Source: an uncultured Bacteroidales bacterium
GTDB taxonomy: Bacteria > Bacteroidota > Bacteroidia > Bacteroidales > F082
DNA: 38,824 bases
Assembly (NCBI GenBank): GCA_905233685.1
Contig: CAJOEZ010000018.1
Coordinates: 1 to 38,824 of the forward strand
Direction of reading: 5' to 3'
A program made the position numbers and the translations under genes. The notes beneath the pieces are model-generated. The model was given only the letters and a program-made list of their open reading frames with translations. It did no database searches and was not told the origin of the DNA. Every line of letters begins with the position of its first letter. The first letter of the stretch is position 1. Below, piece after piece: positions 23,168 through 29,820 of this stretch.

Positions 23168-24585
23168 TTCGTGGCATGTCTATACCCCTGTACTTTATCC
23201 CAATCCCCGCGTGTGAAGTCGGGCATTTGCACGGGCATTCCGCCGTTGGCGATGCTGGCAGCGGTCAGCTCGCCGAGGCAGGACCATTCGGCAGCGTCAT
23301 ATACGTCTTGGTCGAGCGGCAGACCATTGTGCAGGCAGTAAATCAGGCGGTAGTCCATCACGAAGTCCATGCCGCCGTGGCCGCCCACTTCCTTGGCTTT
23401 TTCCTCGATTTCGACCGCGATGGGATGGAGGTATTCATCCAAAATTTTGTCGCGCACCTCGGTGGGCACAAAGCCGTGCGGATTGAGGTGTTCGCCTTCG
23501 GCGAGGAATCCAGCGGGCAGTTTTTCATCCAAAAGGGTGAAACCGGCACTCGGGTATTTGTTGGCAAAACCTTCGGTTCCAGTGAGTTGATACAGACGGT
23601 TGTAAGGCCTATAAGTGTAAACGTCATGCTCGATGAGGAGGGTCTTGCCCTTTTCGGTCTGGATCATCGTGGTGGTCATGTCGCCGTTGGCGAAGTCGTC
23701 CTTGTCCATCATTTCCTTGGCGATTTTCTTGCCGTTGTAGGAAGGCGTGCTCATGCTGACCAAGGTCTTCATGCGGTCGCCACGGTGGATGTTAAAGGCT
23801 TGACAGAGAGGTCCCAAGCCGTGAGTGGGGTAGACGTCACCCGAGTGGTTCTGGTTGAATTCTAAGCGCCAGTTTTCGTAGTACTCGTGCCAGTAAGGCT
23901 CAAGGTTGTGGATGTAGGCGCCCTCGCCGTGGATGAGTTCGCCGAACATGCCTTTTTGCGCCATGTTGAGCGCGGTCAGCTCGAAGAAGTCGTAGCAGCA
24001 GTTTTCGAGCATCATGCAGTGGCGTTGGGTCTGCTCGGCCACGTCGACGAGCTGCCAGCATTCTTCAATTGAAGTGGCAGCGGGCACTTCCACGGCCACG
24101 TGTTTGCCTTGTTGCATGGCGTAGACGGCCATCGGGACGTGCATCTTCCAGTCGGTGCAGATGTACACGAGGTCGATGTCGTCGCGCTGGCAGAGCTCCT
24201 TCCAGGCTTCGCGGCCCGTGTAGGCTGCGGCGCGAGGCAAGCCCTTGGCTTCCAAAATCTTGGTCTGCACAGCTTCCACGCGGTCGGGCTCGATGTCGCA
24301 CAATGCGACCACGGTCACGCCGTCGATGTAGGTCATGCGGTCGACAGCATCCGGACCGCGCATTCCGAGGCCGATGAAGCCAATGCGCACGTTCTCGATG
24401 GGGTCGACGGTGAATTGAAGCACAGATTTCTGTCCTTCAATGCGTTGTGGTTCGTCAAAGACAATGGTGTTGTCGACAATGCGGTAGTTGCCCTTGCGGA
24501 CTTCCGTTTCTTTTTTCTCGCCACAGGCGGTGGCGAAGGCCAGCAATAAGAGGCCGATGATGAGGTGTAAGAACTTGTTTTTCAT
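23164..24585 (-). CDS. GH109-like NAD-dependent glycosidase lipoprotein (Gfo/Idh/MocA family)
   Basis: 473 residues. Lipoprotein signal peptide ending AFATAC. The Rossmann fold starts at VRIGFIGLGMRGPD (dinucleotide GxGxxG), then VVALCDIEPDR and HVAVEVPAATSIEECW (EVP in place of the common EKP). THGLGPLCQAFNI and GHGGMDFVMDYRLIYCL, followed by NGLPLDQDVYDAAEWS and PDFTRGDW, are hallmarks of the GH109 family, whose characterised members remove alpha-linked GalNAc by an NAD-dependent mechanism. Mature protein is outside the cytoplasm, probably anchored in the outer membrane. It diverges from an N-acetylhexosamine-kinase-like gene, supporting an amino-sugar role. Substrate not proven. Confidence 0.88.
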   Translation of the reverse strand: MKNKFLHLIIGLLLLAFATACGEKKETEVRKGNYRIVDNTIVFDEPQRIEGQKSVLQFTVDPIENVRIGFIGLGMRGPDAVDRMTYIDGVTVVALCDIEPDRVEAVQTKILEAKGLPRAAAYTGREAWKELCQRDDIDLVYICTDWKMHVPMAVYAMQQGKHVAVEVPAATSIEECWQLVDVAEQTQRHCMMLENCCYDFFELTALNMAQKGMFGELIHGEGAYIHNLEPYWHEYYENWRLEFNQNHSGDVYPTHGLGPLCQAFNIHRGDRMKTLVSMSTPSYNGKKIAKEMMDKDDFANGDMTTTMIQTEKGKTLLIEHDVYTYRPYNRLYQLTGTEGFANKYPSAGFTLLDEKLPAGFLAEGEHLNPHGFVPTEVRDKILDEYLHPIAVEIEEKAKEVGGHGGMDFVMDYRLIYCLHNGLPLDQDVYDAAEWSCLGELTAASIANGGMPVQMPDFTRGDWDKVQGYRHATK

Positions 24586-24607
24586 TGTATGATGAATTAA
24601 TTGGGGA

Positions 24608-24615
24608 CAAAATTA
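24608..24615 (-). promoter_or_regulatory. -7 element of the GH109-like gene (TAATTTTG)
   Basis: On the minus strand it matches TAnnTTTG and lies 22 bases before the ATG at 24585. A minus-strand TTTG at 24638-24641 is a possible -33 element (22-base spacing). Confidence 0.5.
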
Positions 24616-24658
24616 GGAAAATTTATTTCGACATAGTCAAAAATCCACACAAAATCCC

Positions 24659-24666
24659 TATTTTCG
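24659..24666 (+). promoter_or_regulatory. Near-consensus -7 element of the kinase gene (TATTTTCG)
   Basis: One mismatch to TAnnTTTG, 17 bases before the ATG at 24684. Weak evidence on sequence alone. Confidence 0.35.
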
Positions 24667-24683
24667 CAAAAATTTTTATCACC

Positions 24684-25757
24684 ATGAACGAACTTTTCAC
24701 CATCGCGGGGCATTTCATCAACCCGAAAACCATTGAAAATATTGCGCCTTTGGGGAACGGACTCATCAACGACACCTTTAAGATTATAGTGGACGGCCAG
24801 CCAAAATACGTGCTCCAGCGCATCAACAATGCCATTTTCACGGATGTGGACATGCTGCAAAACAACATCGAAGCGGTGACCAACCACATTCGGCAAAAAT
24901 ATGAAAAACATGGTATTAAGGACATCAGCCGCCGCGTGTTGCATTTCTTGAAAGCCGATTCGGGGAAGACATACGTCGTTGAAAACGAGAAGTATTGGCG
25001 CGTGATGGACTTCATTGTCGACAGCTACACCTACGAGGCCGTCACGCCGGAATACGCCTATTACGCGGGCCGTTCCTTTGGCGATTTCGAGTCCTTGCTG
25101 AGCGACTTGAAGGCACCGATAGGGGAGATCATTCCCGATTTTCACAATATCGAGTTCCGACTGAAGCAGATGGAGGACGCCGTCGCAGAGGATAGGATTG
25201 GCCAGATGCGTGAGGTAGAGGTGAAGAAATTTGTCGACAAAATCAGGGAAAAGGCCGACCAGATGTGTCTCGGCGAGCGGCTTTATCGCGAGGGCAAGCT
25301 GCCGAAGCGCGTCTGCCACTGTGACACGAAAGTCAACAACATGCTCTTTGACAAGGAAGGCAACGTGCTCTGTGTCATCGACTTGGATACCGTCATGCCG
25401 AGTTTTGTTTTTTCTGATTTCGGCGATTTCTTGCGTTCGACGGCCAACACTGGTGCGGAGGACGACCAAAACTTGGACAACATCCACTTCAACATGGAGA
25501 TTTTCAAGTCCTTCGCGAAAGGCTATTTGGAAGGCACGAAGTCGTTCCTGTTGCCCATCGAACGGGAGAACCTGCCTTACGCTGCCACGCTGTTCCCGTA
25601 TATGCAGGCCGTACGTTTCCTCACCGACTACATCAACGGCAACACCTATTATAAAATTAAGTATGCCACGCACAATTTAGTGCGCACGCGGGCACAGTGG
25701 AAATTGTTTGAGGAGGCTGAAAAAAGAGTTCCGGAAATGATGTCATTCTTGAGTTAA
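24684..25757 (+). CDS. APH-fold kinase, N-acetylhexosamine 1-kinase-like
   Basis: 357 residues from the ATG at 24684, close to the length of Bifidobacterium NahK (about 359). Phosphotransferase motifs: HCDTKVNNMLF (catalytic loop HxD...N, near residue 213) and VIDLDTV (metal-binding DxD). N-terminal segments GLINDTFKI, YVLQRINNAIFTDVD and YWRVMDFIVDSYTYE, and IIPDFHNIEFRLKQME, match the NahK-like pattern rather than aminoglycoside or choline kinases. Such enzymes phosphorylate GlcNAc/GalNAc at C1. Divergent from a GH109-like gene that could supply GalNAc. Its TAA stop lies in the first unit of a heptamer array. Confidence 0.85.
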   Translation: MNELFTIAGHFINPKTIENIAPLGNGLINDTFKIIVDGQPKYVLQRINNAIFTDVDMLQNNIEAVTNHIRQKYEKHGIKDISRRVLHFLKADSGKTYVVENEKYWRVMDFIVDSYTYEAVTPEYAYYAGRSFGDFESLLSDLKAPIGEIIPDFHNIEFRLKQMEDAVAEDRIGQMREVEVKKFVDKIREKADQMCLGERLYREGKLPKRVCHCDTKVNNMLFDKEGNVLCVIDLDTVMPSFVFSDFGDFLRSTANTGAEDDQNLDNIHFNMEIFKSFAKGYLEGTKSFLLPIERENLPYAATLFPYMQAVRFLTDYINGNTYYKIKYATHNLVRTRAQWKLFEEAEKRVPEMMSFLS

Positions 25758-25793
25758 GAGTTAGGAGTGTGGAGTTAGGAGTGTGGAGTTAGT
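25752..25793 (+). repeat. Heptamer tandem array, six AGTKNNN units
   Basis: Units start at 25752, 25759, 25766, 25773, 25780 and 25787; four begin AGTT and two AGTG. The first unit overlaps the last codon and stop of the kinase gene. Oriented with that gene. Confidence 0.9.
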
Positions 25794-25801
25794 TGTTATT
25801 C

Positions 25802-25850
25802 AAATACTCCTCACTCCTCACTACTCACTCCAAACTGCTCACTACTAACT
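25802..25850 (-). repeat. Heptamer tandem array on the minus strand, seven AGTNNNN units
   Basis: Read on the minus strand from 25850 the units start every 7 bases (25850, 25843, 25836, 25829, 25822, 25815, 25808), all beginning AGT. The array encodes the last residues and stop of the minus-strand thioredoxin-like gene. It faces the plus-strand array 8 bases away, so the convergent pair forms an inverted repeat. Confidence 0.9.
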
Positions 25851-26571
25851 CCATTTGTCGAGCCCGTATCTTTTTGGCAATGATGCGCTTGTCGCGGTCG
25901 AGAACGTAAATTAATGGTGTGGTTTCAATGTCGTATAGCCCAATGAGTTCTGACGGATTTGCAAATCTGCCTGAAACGTTTGGGTTCATGTCGATGGCGA
26001 GCACGGTGATTTCGGGATGTTGTTCGCAAACCGAGTCCAAATCCATCCTTTCCTGATGGCAGAGCTCGCAGTCGTGGTCATAGAAGAACAAGACCGTGTA
26101 TTTGCTTTCAACAGACTGTAAATCAACGGAATCGTTCAATTGGAAATTCGGTGCGATGTTAAATAAGGCCAATCGTCTGAATTGTTCGGCTTTGTCGCGG
26201 ATTAGGGCAATATTAGCTTCGTTCAAGTCCTTGATTTCCAATTGGGAGAAATATTGGTCGTAGAGAAAGACAAACACTTGGTCGTGCGTCATGTATTCGG
26301 GGTGTTGGTATTTCTCCAAGAGATGCCAAAGGATAAAATCGCGGAGGTCGGGGTTGTAGCTTGTTCTGTCAATTAAACGACTGATTTCCAAAGTAATGGA
26401 GTCGGGTAGAGGATTGACCAATTTGTCGAAATAGAAGTTGATTTGGGCGGCCAAAACCGGGTTTTCGTCGGTCGGGCCGTCGAAAGCCTCGATGCCGTCC
26501 CAGAAATGCTGGTTTTGGGCCATGCCAAGGCTTGAAACGAACAATAGCAGTATGACAATCTTTGATTTCAT
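25825..26571 (-). CDS. Exported thioredoxin-fold protein (DUF5106-like)
   Basis: 248 residues. Signal peptide KIVILLLFVSSLGMAQ, so the protein is periplasmic. The N-terminal half (25-140) is helical and similar to the DUF5106 region found before thioredoxin domains in Bacteroidetes. The C-terminal half is a thioredoxin fold: VLFFYDHDCELCHQERMDL with a CxxC (CELC), then ITVLAIDMN and TTPLIYVLDRDKRIIAKKI with the cis-Pro threonine. A disulfide or thiol-oxidoreductase role is likely. The last seven residues (ELVVSSLE) come from a heptamer repeat array (25802-25850), suggesting the original stop was lost or replaced. Confidence 0.82.
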   Translation of the reverse strand: MKSKIVILLLFVSSLGMAQNQHFWDGIEAFDGPTDENPVLAAQINFYFDKLVNPLPDSITLEISRLIDRTSYNPDLRDFILWHLLEKYQHPEYMTHDQVFVFLYDQYFSQLEIKDLNEANIALIRDKAEQFRRLALFNIAPNFQLNDSVDLQSVESKYTVLFFYDHDCELCHQERMDLDSVCEQHPEITVLAIDMNPNVSGRFANPSELIGLYDIETTPLIYVLDRDKRIIAKKIRARQMELVVSSLE

Positions 26572-26575
26572 GGCG

Positions 26576-26583
26576 CAAAAATA
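26576..26583 (-). promoter_or_regulatory. -7 element of the thioredoxin-fold gene (TATTTTTG), near-leaderless
   Basis: On the minus strand TATTTTTG ends 4 bases before the ATG (26571), so transcription would start at or within a few bases of the start codon. Confidence 0.6.
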
Positions 26584-26620
26584 GAAAACTGTTTCTAATT
26601 ATCGCGTTTTTTCAAAAAAG

Positions 26621-26641
26621 TGTTCGCAAAATTAGTGAACA
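26621..26641. promoter_or_regulatory. Palindrome TGTTCGC-N7-GTGAACA, candidate HigA operator
   Basis: The two 7-base arms match at 6 of 7 positions. It lies 15 bases upstream of the higB -7 box, in the -33 region, where an autorepressing antitoxin would bind. Inference from position and symmetry. Confidence 0.5.
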
Positions 26642-26656
26642 TTTCCAAAATAATTG

Positions 26657-26664
26657 TATTTTTG
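26657..26664 (+). promoter_or_regulatory. -7 element of the higBA operon (TATTTTTG)
   Basis: It matches TAnnTTTG, 22 bases before the higB ATG at 26687, and is divergent from the thioredoxin-fold promoter. Confidence 0.6.
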
Positions 26665-26686
26665 CGGCGATAAAGGAATTCTTCGT

Positions 26687-27004
26687 ATGGAGATAGTTTT
26701 TGAGAAGGAGTATTTGAGTGAGTTGTATTACAACGGTAAGGCGAAAGACAAGAAGCATCGTTTTCAGCCTGATATTGTAAAACGTTATACTCATGCAATC
26801 AACGCATTGATCTCAGCGAGTAGGATTGAAGATTTGTTCCCATTAAGGTCTTTGCGATACGAGAAACTTGAAGGAAATTGGAAAGGTTTTGAGTCTGTGC
26901 GTGTGAATGACCAATATAGGGTTATCTTCCGTTCGGAAATTGTAGCGACAGAAACAGTGGTAACTGTCTGTAATATAGTTGAATTGACAAACCATTACAA
27001 ATAA
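26687..27004 (+). CDS. higB: HigB-type toxin (RelE superfamily)
   Basis: 105 residues from the ATG at 26687 (MEIVFEKEYLSELY). An upstream in-frame start at 26654 overlaps the promoter box and is rejected. The C-terminal core LFPLRSLRYEKLEGNWKGF and SVRVNDQYRVIFR is the RelE/HigB beta-sheet pattern with the conserved arginine (NDQYRVIF). RelE-superfamily toxins cut mRNA at the ribosome. The toxin-first order with the antitoxin 3 bases downstream is typical of HigBA. Confidence 0.92.
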   Translation: MEIVFEKEYLSELYYNGKAKDKKHRFQPDIVKRYTHAINALISASRIEDLFPLRSLRYEKLEGNWKGFESVRVNDQYRVIFRSEIVATETVVTVCNIVELTNHYK

Positions 27005-27007
27005 AAT

Positions 27008-27325
27008 ATGATTATGGCGACATTAGGTTATTCTTTTTATCCGACCCATCCAGGTGATATCCTGAAGGAGGAATTGGAGGTACGTCACATATCGCAGCGC
27101 AGTTTTGCTAAGCAAGTGGGCATGGCTTATTCTGTGCTTAACGAATTGTTGAACGGCAAGCGTCAGATTACCCCAACCACTGCCTTGATGTTTGAGGCGG
27201 CATTGGGTATTTCCGCTGACATGTTGATGAACCTGCAAACAAGATACAACATGCAAACCGCTCGTAAGGATAGCAAAATTTCAAGCTGGTTAGCCAACAT
27301 TCCCCGAGTGGCTGCATTGTGGTAA
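27008..27325 (+). CDS. higA: HigA-type antitoxin (XRE helix-turn-helix)
   Basis: 105 residues. HPGDILKEELEVRHISQRSFAK is the HigA entry segment; the helix-turn-helix continues QVGMAYSVLNELLNGKRQIT and ALMFEAALGISADMLMNLQ. Two possible starts (ATG ATT ATG) make little difference. It neutralises HigB and probably represses its own operon through the palindrome at 26621-26641. Confidence 0.93.
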   Translation: MIMATLGYSFYPTHPGDILKEELEVRHISQRSFAKQVGMAYSVLNELLNGKRQITPTTALMFEAALGISADMLMNLQTRYNMQTARKDSKISSWLANIPRVAALW

Positions 27326-27341
27326 AACAAGGAACGAGAGC

Positions 27342-28439
27342 ATGAGTTTGACTGCGATAATCAAGAAAATCAGTTTATTGGCCTGCGTTGTTCTCGCGAT
27401 TTCAGCCTCGACAAATGCCCAAACCGAACCCATCCGTGTGGCCTTCTGGAACATGGAGAACTTCTTCGACCCCTTTGTCGATAGCACCAAAAGCTACAAT
27501 GCCTTCACCGAGGACGGGATGCAGCATTGGACAAAAAGCCGGTTTTACAAGAAGCGGAACAATATGTACAAGGCTATTTTGGCGATGTCGGAAGGGCATC
27601 CCATCGGCATCATCGGGATGTGCGAGGTGGAGAACGAGTACGTGCTGAGCGCGATATTTGAGCAAACGCCACTCAAGAAGCACAACTACCGATTCGTGCA
27701 TTACGAAGGCCCCGACAAGCGCGGCATCGACCCGGCCATTGTGTACTCGCTCGACCATTTCATGCTCGTTGAGAGCGCGGTGTTCCCTTATTACAACCCT
27801 GAGGACACGGCTTATCATTCACGCGACATACTTTATGCGAAGTTCATTGCCAAAGAGGACGGCCCTTCGACAGGCTCAGGGACCGTCAGCGACACCATCC
27901 ATGTTTTTGTAAACCACTGGCCGTCAAGGTATAGCGGCGAGTTGGAGACGGTTGGGTCGCGCTCATGCTCGGCGGCGATTTTACGCTCCAAGGTGGACTC
28001 GATTTGCGCTTCCATGCCTGAAGGCTATCAGGCCAAAATCATCATGATGGGCGACTTGAACGACTGTCCCACCGACCCCAGCGTCTACGATGTGCTTCGG
28101 GCACGGCATCCCTCCAAAATGGAGGACGGCTGCCTTATCAACCTGTTTGGCAAACCTGATGGACTGGGTTTCGAAGGTACTCTAAAGCACCAAGCCGACT
28201 GGCAGATTTTCGACCAAATCATCGTCACGGAAGGCGTGATAAACGATAGGGAAGGGCTTCATTATCAAGAAGGTAGCGCGAGAATCTTCCACGCCGACTT
28301 CCTCTTTGAGGACGACGAAACCTATCACGGCAAGAAGCTGTTCCGCACATATATCGGGCCGCGCTATTTCGGCGGCTTCAGCGACCACCTGCCGGTTTAT
28401 ATTGATTTGGTGAAAAATCCATCTCAAATCGAAAAATAG
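27342..28439 (+). CDS. Secreted endonuclease/exonuclease/phosphatase-family protein
   Basis: 365 residues with a signal peptide ending near STNAQ. EEP-fold motifs: VAFWNMENFFDP (metal-binding N/E), GMCEVENEYVL (catalytic Glu), FVNHWPSR (His), IIMMGDLNDCP (DxN pair) and FGGFSDHLPVYI (final DH). Bacteroidetes homologues of this type are periplasmic nucleases or phosphatases. Residues around 175-183 (DGPSTGSGT) are an insertion encoded by a palindromic repeat (27859-27886) in a loop before the FVNHWPSR strand. It starts 16 bases after higA. Confidence 0.88.
   Translation: MSLTAIIKKISLLACVVLAISASTNAQTEPIRVAFWNMENFFDPFVDSTKSYNAFTEDGMQHWTKSRFYKKRNNMYKAILAMSEGHPIGIIGMCEVENEYVLSAIFEQTPLKKHNYRFVHYEGPDKRGIDPAIVYSLDHFMLVESAVFPYYNPEDTAYHSRDILYAKFIAKEDGPSTGSGTVSDTIHVFVNHWPSRYSGELETVGSRSCSAAILRSKVDSICASMPEGYQAKIIMMGDLNDCPTDPSVYDVLRARHPSKMEDGCLINLFGKPDGLGFEGTLKHQADWQIFDQIIVTEGVINDREGLHYQEGSARIFHADFLFEDDETYHGKKLFRTYIGPRYFGGFSDHLPVYIDLVKNPSQIEK
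27859..27886 (+). repeat. Palindromic repeat element inside a coding frame
   Basis: Core CCCTTCGACAGGCTCAGGG (27863-27881) with flanking ACGG and CCGT arms that pair. The core is familiar as a short palindrome dispersed in many genomes. It keeps the reading frame and adds a Gly/Ser/Thr-rich loop. Confidence 0.55.
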
Positions 28440-28442
28440 TTG

Positions 28443-28450
28443 TAATTTTG
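28443..28450 (+). promoter_or_regulatory. -7 element of the orphan antitoxin gene (TAATTTTG)
   Basis: It matches TAnnTTTG, 24 bases before the ATG at 28475, and begins 3 bases after the previous gene's stop. Confidence 0.5.
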
Positions 28451-28474
28451 CAGCCAGAAAATAAACAAAAAACA

Positions 28475-28678
28475 ATGGAAACGATTACTTTGCAATATGA
28501 TGCTACCAATCCAGCCTTGAAAGGGTTGATAGCTGCTTTGTTGAAATTTGATGGTATCAGTAAGGTTAGAGCCACAAAAAAGAAATCTGGTCTTGATGAG
28601 GCCATAGACGATTTCAAGCATGGGCGTACCACCAAATGCCGTGACTTTGACGATTATTTGGCCAAAATAAACGACTAA
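28475..28678 (+). CDS. Antitoxin of a YafQ/RelE-type toxin-antitoxin pair (toxin truncated)
   Basis: 67 residues from the ATG at 28475. METITLQYDATNPALKGL, then KKKSGLDEAIDDFKHGRT and FDDYLAKIND: a short N-terminal beta strand plus helix (likely DNA-binding/dimerisation) and a charged C-terminal toxin-binding helix, as in Bacteroidetes antitoxins located before YafQ-like toxins. The partner directly after it (28683) is reduced to a 24-residue stub, so the antitoxin is an orphan. Confidence 0.72.
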   Translation: METITLQYDATNPALKGLIAALLKFDGISKVRATKKKSGLDEAIDDFKHGRTTKCRDFDDYLAKIND

Positions 28679-28682
28679 GCCC

Positions 28683-28757
28683 ATGATGAGCATTGAATAC
28701 TCGAACAGGTACAGGAAATCGTACAAATTGGCCAAAATCGAAACACCATGTGGGTAA
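28683..28757 (+). pseudogene. Truncated YafQ/RelE-like toxin stub
   Basis: A 24-codon frame 4 bases after the antitoxin stop contains IEYSNRYRKSYKLAK, the N-terminus typical of YafQ-like toxins (M.. IEYS..FKKSYKLAK). After LAK the family continues for about 70 more residues, but here the frame ends at 28757. The EamA-family gene starts inside the stub (28748). The catalytic histidines are missing. Confidence 0.72.
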
Positions 28758-29653
28758 TCCTTTCGCTGATTTCAGCCGTCCTGTTGGGCTTCTACGACAT
28801 CTTCAAAAAGCAGACCGTCGTGGGCAACGCCATCATTCCCGTGTTGTTTTACAGCACCATGATTAGCGGGGCCATGTTCCTGCCATTCATACTGCTATCT
28901 TTCTTGAAACCAGAGCTTTTCGCAGGCGATATCATGTCGAAACTGTTTATCGAGCCGATTACGCCGCGACAGCACCTTTTGATATTGGGCAAGACCGCCA
29001 TCATCCTCTGTTCGTGGATGTTCAGTTACTCGGCCATGAAGCACCTGCCCATCACTGTGGTGGGACCCGTCAACCAGCTCAGGCCGGCAATCACGGTCAT
29101 CCTGATGTTTTTTGTCTTTCGGGAGAGCCTGACATGGCTCCAAGGGGCAGGCGTGGTTTTGGCCCTCATATCATTCTACTTTATGAACCGTTCGGGCAAG
29201 TTGGAGGGCATCCAGTTCAAGTCGAACAAGTGGGTGTATATGCTGCTCGCCTCGGCCGTTTTGGTGGCCTTGAGCGGCGTTTACGACAAGTTCCTCCTCA
29301 GCAAGGAAGTCATCTCGCCCGCGACCATTCAGGCATGGTACACGATTTACGACTTCCTGATGATGGCCGTGCTGTTTTTGTTCATTTGGTACCCGAATCG
29401 GCAAAAACAACCTTTCGAGTGGCGTTGGGGCATCGTGGCGATGGCCGTTTTCGTCACCGTGGCCGATGTCATCTACCTCACCGGCCTGAAGCAGGAAGCC
29501 GCCGTGGTGGTGCTCATCCCGCTGATTCTGTACGGTGTACGCCTCATCGTGTCGTTCGTCTACGGCATTTTTGGCTTCAAGGAGCAGAACATCCGCAGCA
29601 AGATTATCCCGTTGCTGATGGTGCTGGCGGCGTTGGTTTGCCTCTGCATTTAA
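28748..29653 (+). CDS. EamA/DMT-family membrane transporter
   Basis: 301 residues with about ten membrane helices in two EamA repeats. WVILSLISAVLLGFYDIFKK opens the first repeat; PITVVGPVNQLRPAITVILM and the second-repeat segment VVVLIPLILYGVRLIVSFVY are typical of the drug/metabolite transporter superfamily. The substrate is unknown. The ATG at 28748 overlaps the truncated toxin, so the gene may have lost its original promoter and now be read from the antitoxin promoter. An intrinsic terminator follows at 29710-29744. Confidence 0.88.
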   Translation: MWVILSLISAVLLGFYDIFKKQTVVGNAIIPVLFYSTMISGAMFLPFILLSFLKPELFAGDIMSKLFIEPITPRQHLLILGKTAIILCSWMFSYSAMKHLPITVVGPVNQLRPAITVILMFFVFRESLTWLQGAGVVLALISFYFMNRSGKLEGIQFKSNKWVYMLLASAVLVALSGVYDKFLLSKEVISPATIQAWYTIYDFLMMAVLFLFIWYPNRQKQPFEWRWGIVAMAVFVTVADVIYLTGLKQEAAVVVLIPLILYGVRLIVSFVYGIFGFKEQNIRSKIIPLLMVLAALVCLCI

Positions 29654-29709
29654 AGGGCATGGATAACGTAAGATTTATCAGATAGTTACTTTTTTTCATG
29701 TTGTTGGGT

Positions 29710-29744
29710 GCTTCCGTCTTTCGGGACGGGGGCATTCTTTTTTT
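29710..29744 (+). terminator. Intrinsic terminator of the EamA-family gene
   Basis: 9-bp stem (29710-29718 with 29725-29733, two G-T pairs), 6-base loop, then a T-run at 29738-29744. Confidence 0.75.
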
Positions 29745-29785
29745 CAAAATATTGGCCAAAAAGCTCACTGTGTTCGATAATTTTC

Positions 29786-29793
29786 TAAATTTG
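29786..29793 (+). promoter_or_regulatory. -7 element of the acyl-CoA ligase gene (TAAATTTG)
   Basis: It matches TAnnTTTG, 27 bases before the ATG at 29821. Confidence 0.5.
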
Positions 29794-29820
29794 TGGCCAA
29801 ATTTTCGAAAATCATTACCT

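Noticed and set aside
24597..25673. Minus-strand frame of 358 codons opposite the kinase gene
   Set aside because: Shadow frame; the plus-strand kinase has catalytic motifs, and the region between the divergent genes fits promoters, not coding DNA.
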